Translations under genes and position numbers: made by a program
In this document: in pieces, positions 62,081 to 64,000 of the stretch
Layout: each line of letters opens with the position of its first letter
Position numbering within the stretch: the first letter of the stretch is position 1
Notes under the pieces: model-generated
What the model was told of the DNA's origin: nothing
Seen by the model: the letters and a program-made list of their open reading frames with translations, nothing else
The model's database searches: none
From: Bacteroidota bacterium
GTDB lineage: Bacteria > Bacteroidota > Ignavibacteria > Ignavibacteriales > Ignavibacteriaceae
Direction: 5' to 3'
Assembly (NCBI GenBank): GCA_021831685.1
Contig: JAKBMG010000126.1
Location: 21,918-85,917, forward strand
Length of the DNA stretch: 64,000 nucleotides

Positions 62081-62118
62081 ACAATGAGAAAAAAATTGCT
62101 TTAGCTAATACTGATATA

Positions 62119-62150
62119 TTGACATATATCGTTCATTGGCGTATATTTGT
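62119..62150 (+). promoter_or_regulatory. Promoter of the XRE gene
   Basis: TTGACA (62119-62124), 17 bp, then TATATT (62142-62147) is a near-perfect sigma70 promoter; TATATTTG also fits the Bacteroidota -7 box (TAnnTTTG). The spacer carries an imperfect inverted repeat (CATATATCG ... CGTATATTTG), a plausible operator for autorepression by the XRE protein. The gene starts 60 bp further on. Confidence 0.6.
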
Positions 62151-62208
62151 TCAATTTAACTCCATCACAATTGAAAATATTGAAATCATTAGTTGAAAAG
62201 GAATTACA

Positions 62209-62502
62209 ATGAGAGACGAATTATTTGAAGAATTGAAAGAAAGTATTAAACAAGGTGGTAAAATAATAAAGGGAAAAAGGAAATCTGGCAGAGAATTTAA
62301 TTTTGAAAATCCAGACCCGAAACAGATACGTGAAAGATTAGGTTTATCTCAAAATAAATTTGCAATACTACTTGGAATTAGTACTTCAACACTTCAAAAT
62401 TGGGAACAAGGAAGAAGAAAACCAGAAGGTCCAGCAAAGGTATTATTAAATGTAGCAGCAAAATATCCCGATGCAGTTTTAAATACAGTTTATAATCAGT
62501 AA
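62209..62502 (+). CDS. XRE-type helix-turn-helix antitoxin-like protein (NadS/HigA-like)
   Basis: The 97-aa protein has an N-terminal helix (DELFEELKESIKQGGKIIKG) and the XRE domain IRERLGLSQNKFAILLGIST...TLQNWEQGRRKPEGPA (about 42-80), the layout of antitoxins that follow RelE/HigB-type toxins. No toxin precedes it; a family-3 repeat cluster ends about 130 bp upstream. It may be an orphan antitoxin or a regulator. AAAAGGAAT precedes the ATG. Confidence 0.85.
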   Translation: MRDELFEELKESIKQGGKIIKGKRKSGREFNFENPDPKQIRERLGLSQNKFAILLGISTSTLQNWEQGRRKPEGPAKVLLNVAAKYPDAVLNTVYNQ

Positions 62503-62552
62503 CTGCTCATATTACGCACGATAGTTCAACATATTATCAAAAGAATACTAAA

Positions 62553-62711
62553 GGGTACTTCTAAAAACTATCATTTATAAAAATTTAACGCCGAGAACCT
62601 GCCTGTCCGGTAGGCAGGCCTACCTGCCGGCAAGCTCCTTAGATATGACATACAAGTAATTGTCATTTCGAATCTGCCTACCGGCAGGTATTGAAGTTTT
62701 TAGAAGTGCCC
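62553..62711. mobile_element. MITE-like element with GGGTACTTCTAAAAACT inverted ends
   Basis: The left end GGGTACTTCTAAAAACT (62553-62569) and right end AGTTTTTAGAAGTGCCC (62695-62711) are inverted copies (one or two mismatches) bounding 159 bp. The interior is a family-3 half unit plus nested hairpins (cctgcctgtccggtaggcagg, ctgcctaccggcaggt). The left ~40 bp recur exactly at 63624. Right after it the 62718 gene ends. TIR-like ends suggest mobilisation in trans by a transposase. Confidence 0.6.
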
Positions 62712-62717
62712 TATAAT

Positions 62718-62924
62718 TTATTTTAGTATTTCATTAACCCAGGTTCTATATCTTTCCAAATGTTTCCATAGAGAATCAATATCTTTTTTGTGGTAAATGT
62801 CGCCTGAATATGATACTTTGTTTTTATGATCAACTTTGGCACCCTCATAAAAGTTAGCAGCAACTTCTTCAAAATCTTTATAGCGTGCAGGATCAATCTT
62901 CTTCCTTGGGCTTTTACTTGTCAT
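62718..62924 (-). CDS. Small partner of the winged-helix nucleotidyltransferase
   Basis: The 68-aa protein of no recognised family has a basic N-terminus (TSKSPRKKIDPARYKDF) and a C-terminal aromatic helix (DSLWKHLERYRTWVNEILK). It overlaps the upstream nucleotidyltransferase gene by 11 bp, so the pair is translationally coupled in toxin-antitoxin style. It is bounded downstream by the MITE-like element whose end lies 7 bp away. Confidence 0.6.
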   Translation of the reverse strand: MTSKSPRKKIDPARYKDFEEVAANFYEGAKVDHKNKVSYSGDIYHKKDIDSLWKHLERYRTWVNEILK

Positions 62925-63534
62925 TTAGTATTCCTTTAATTGATTTCCCGGTAATAACAATCCCTTCTTTAATAATTGATTTAATAGGCGGTTTATTAAG
63001 TTTAGTCCGCTTTTTAAATTCTAATATAGAAATATAAAAAGGAGCTAAAGTTATTCCAAAATCATTATGAAATTTATCACGAATGGCACTAACTTTATTT
63101 TCAAGTATTTTTTTATCTCTTGAACCAGCGTATACAATGCAAAGATCGAAATCACTTTCAACTGATTCCTGTCTTCTTGCAACACTTCCGAAAAGGATAA
63201 TGCTTACAGGTTCTTTCGACAAAGTTTTTTTTATTTCTTTTATGATTGAATTATAATATTGGTCTTCAGCTTCCAACAATGGTAACACAATCTTTTTTAC
63301 GAAGTAATTTGAAAAGTTGAGGGTGAATATGTGATCCCTGCCGCCGATTTGCCGTTTAACGATTTTAAGAGATTCAAGATGGGAAAGTGTAGCACTGGCA
63401 GCCGGAGCGCTAAGTCCGGATTTTTTTGCTATGTCTCTACCTGTAAAACCGTTTTTAGTATAGCGAAGTTCTCGAATTACTGCTATGTTAGAATAAGTGG
63501 AGAAAATTTCATTAAGCGGTTTATGGATTATCAT
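62914..63534 (-). CDS. Winged-helix + nucleotidyltransferase-domain protein
   Basis: The 206-aa protein joins a MarR/ArsR-like winged helix (about 1-75; FTGRDIAKKSGLSAPAASAT, LSHLESLKIVKRQIGGRDHI) to a minimal nucleotidyltransferase domain (about 105-190; SIILFGSVARRQESVESDFD with GS...DxD). In effect the DNA-binding and AMPylating halves of an antitoxin in one chain. It probably regulates its own operon with the 68-aa partner. The start at 63534 (MIIHKPLNEIFSTY) fits the winged-helix N-terminus. Confidence 0.82.
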   Translation of the reverse strand: MIIHKPLNEIFSTYSNIAVIRELRYTKNGFTGRDIAKKSGLSAPAASATLSHLESLKIVKRQIGGRDHIFTLNFSNYFVKKIVLPLLEAEDQYYNSIIKEIKKTLSKEPVSIILFGSVARRQESVESDFDLCIVYAGSRDKKILENKVSAIRDKFHNDFGITLAPFYISILEFKKRTKLNKPPIKSIIKEGIVITGKSIKGILNDK

Positions 63535-63623
63535 ATATTATGTTAACTAAAGTTTACATATGTAAAGTTTTCCTAACAAAGATAAATAAGAAAAAATAGT
63601 ATAACAAGAAAAATATTAAGCAA

Positions 63624-63900
63624 GGGTACTTCTAAAAACTATCATTTATAAAAATTTAACGCAGAGAATCTGCCTGCTTGCAAGCTCATTAGATATGGCA
63701 TACAAGTAATTGTCATTTCGAATCCGTCCGCTTTCAGCGGATAAGCCGGGGCCTGTCCCGTTTGCGGGAAGAAATCCCCTTGTAAAGCTTAGATGGTCGA
63801 ATTGAACATGGGATTTCTCCATCGAGGACCTGCCTACCGGACAGGCAGGCTCAGTCGAAATGACACAATCCTTTTTTTGTCATTTCAAATCTGCCTGTTA
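63624..63900. repeat. Second copy of the MITE-like left end plus family-3 unit
   Basis: GGGTACTTCTAAAAACT and the next ~22 bp (atcatttataaaaatttaac) are the same as at 62553, so the two copies are direct repeats flanking the winged-helix nucleotidyltransferase pair. A family-3 unit follows (tgtcatttcgaatccgtccg...gaagaaatccccttg...atgggatttctcc...cagtcgaaatgaca, about 63713-63865), with gcctgtcccgtttgcggg and cctgcctaccggacaggcagg inserts. No right TIR is seen before the window ends. Confidence 0.75.
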
Positions 63901-64000
63901 TGTTAAAAGTCAAGTATAAAAGTAAATCAAACATATTATTTACTTTTTCTTCGGCTGATTATTATTGGAAGTTAAAAGATAATTAGAGTTCTACAGGAAT

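Noticed and set aside
61768..62084. Two overlapping reverse-strand frames of 95-98 aa
   Set aside because: Repeat-derived; composed of family-3 units and GC hairpins with no protein-like conservation.

Overview
The window looks like chromosome from an AT-rich member of the Bacteroidota/Chlorobiota assemblage, most likely Ignavibacteria (Ignavibacteriales/Melioribacter-like). The signs are: IspG is the long three-domain form (672 aa); a secreted protein ends in a type IX secretion sorting domain with a NYPNPFNP motif; there is a 'choice-of-anchor' CxCH secreted protein, a methylmalonyl-CoA mutase catalytic subunit and a geranylgeranyl-reductase/ferredoxin pair; and intergenic DNA is full of short hairpin repeats. 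The taxonomic call is inference from gene content, not from rRNA.

Layout. 0-25 kb is mostly housekeeping: a partial PAS protein, GG-reductase and ferredoxin with a broken four-helix-bundle gene between them, an SNF2 helicase, dnaG, ispG, then a forward DNA-maintenance block (nif3-like, zinc-ribbon coiled coil, RNase P RNA, recJ, yebC, ruvC, ruvA), followed by a reverse block (FAH-family hydrolase, a secreted protein, clpX, a TPR protein, methylmalonyl-CoA mutase). Four copies of one ~105-bp double-hairpin repeat are confined to this part. The 7.8-9.1 kb gap holds a collapsed vapBC fragment and an outer-membrane beta-barrel fragment.

25-50 kb is signalling and envelope: two histidine-kinase-like genes, a large HExxH/propeller/barrel protein, a T9SS cargo protein, slyD, tRNA-Lys, a sigma54 activator with a hybrid kinase, then a reverse-strand, translationally coupled run of seven genes: PilT-like ATPase, PilM-PilN fusion, PilO-PilP fusion, secretin, single receiver, three-receiver hybrid kinase, and a receiver fused to a HisKA-like helix with no ATPase domain. 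PilB and PilC lie immediately upstream of this run, and a non-canonical pilin-like protein lies at 58.6 kb beside a multi-pass, possibly GT-C-type membrane protein. Together they look like a type IV pilus/type II secretion-like machine co-expressed with its own phosphorelay.

50.6-64 kb is an accessory island dense in toxin-antitoxin-like modules: BrnTA, HicAB, three MNT/HEPN modules (one with only a stub of HEPN), Fic, YgiT-type zinc finger, DUF2442, XRE, and a winged-helix nucleotidyltransferase pair. It also holds many broken pieces of the same families (HEPN, HicB, BrnA, BrnT, RelE, DUF4160, YgiT, HhH). Several pieces share exact sequence with intact copies a few kb away and break at defined points, and 100-175 bp palindromic repeats, MITE-like elements and one attC-like hairpin sit between them. 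This mosaic is the most unusual part of the window.
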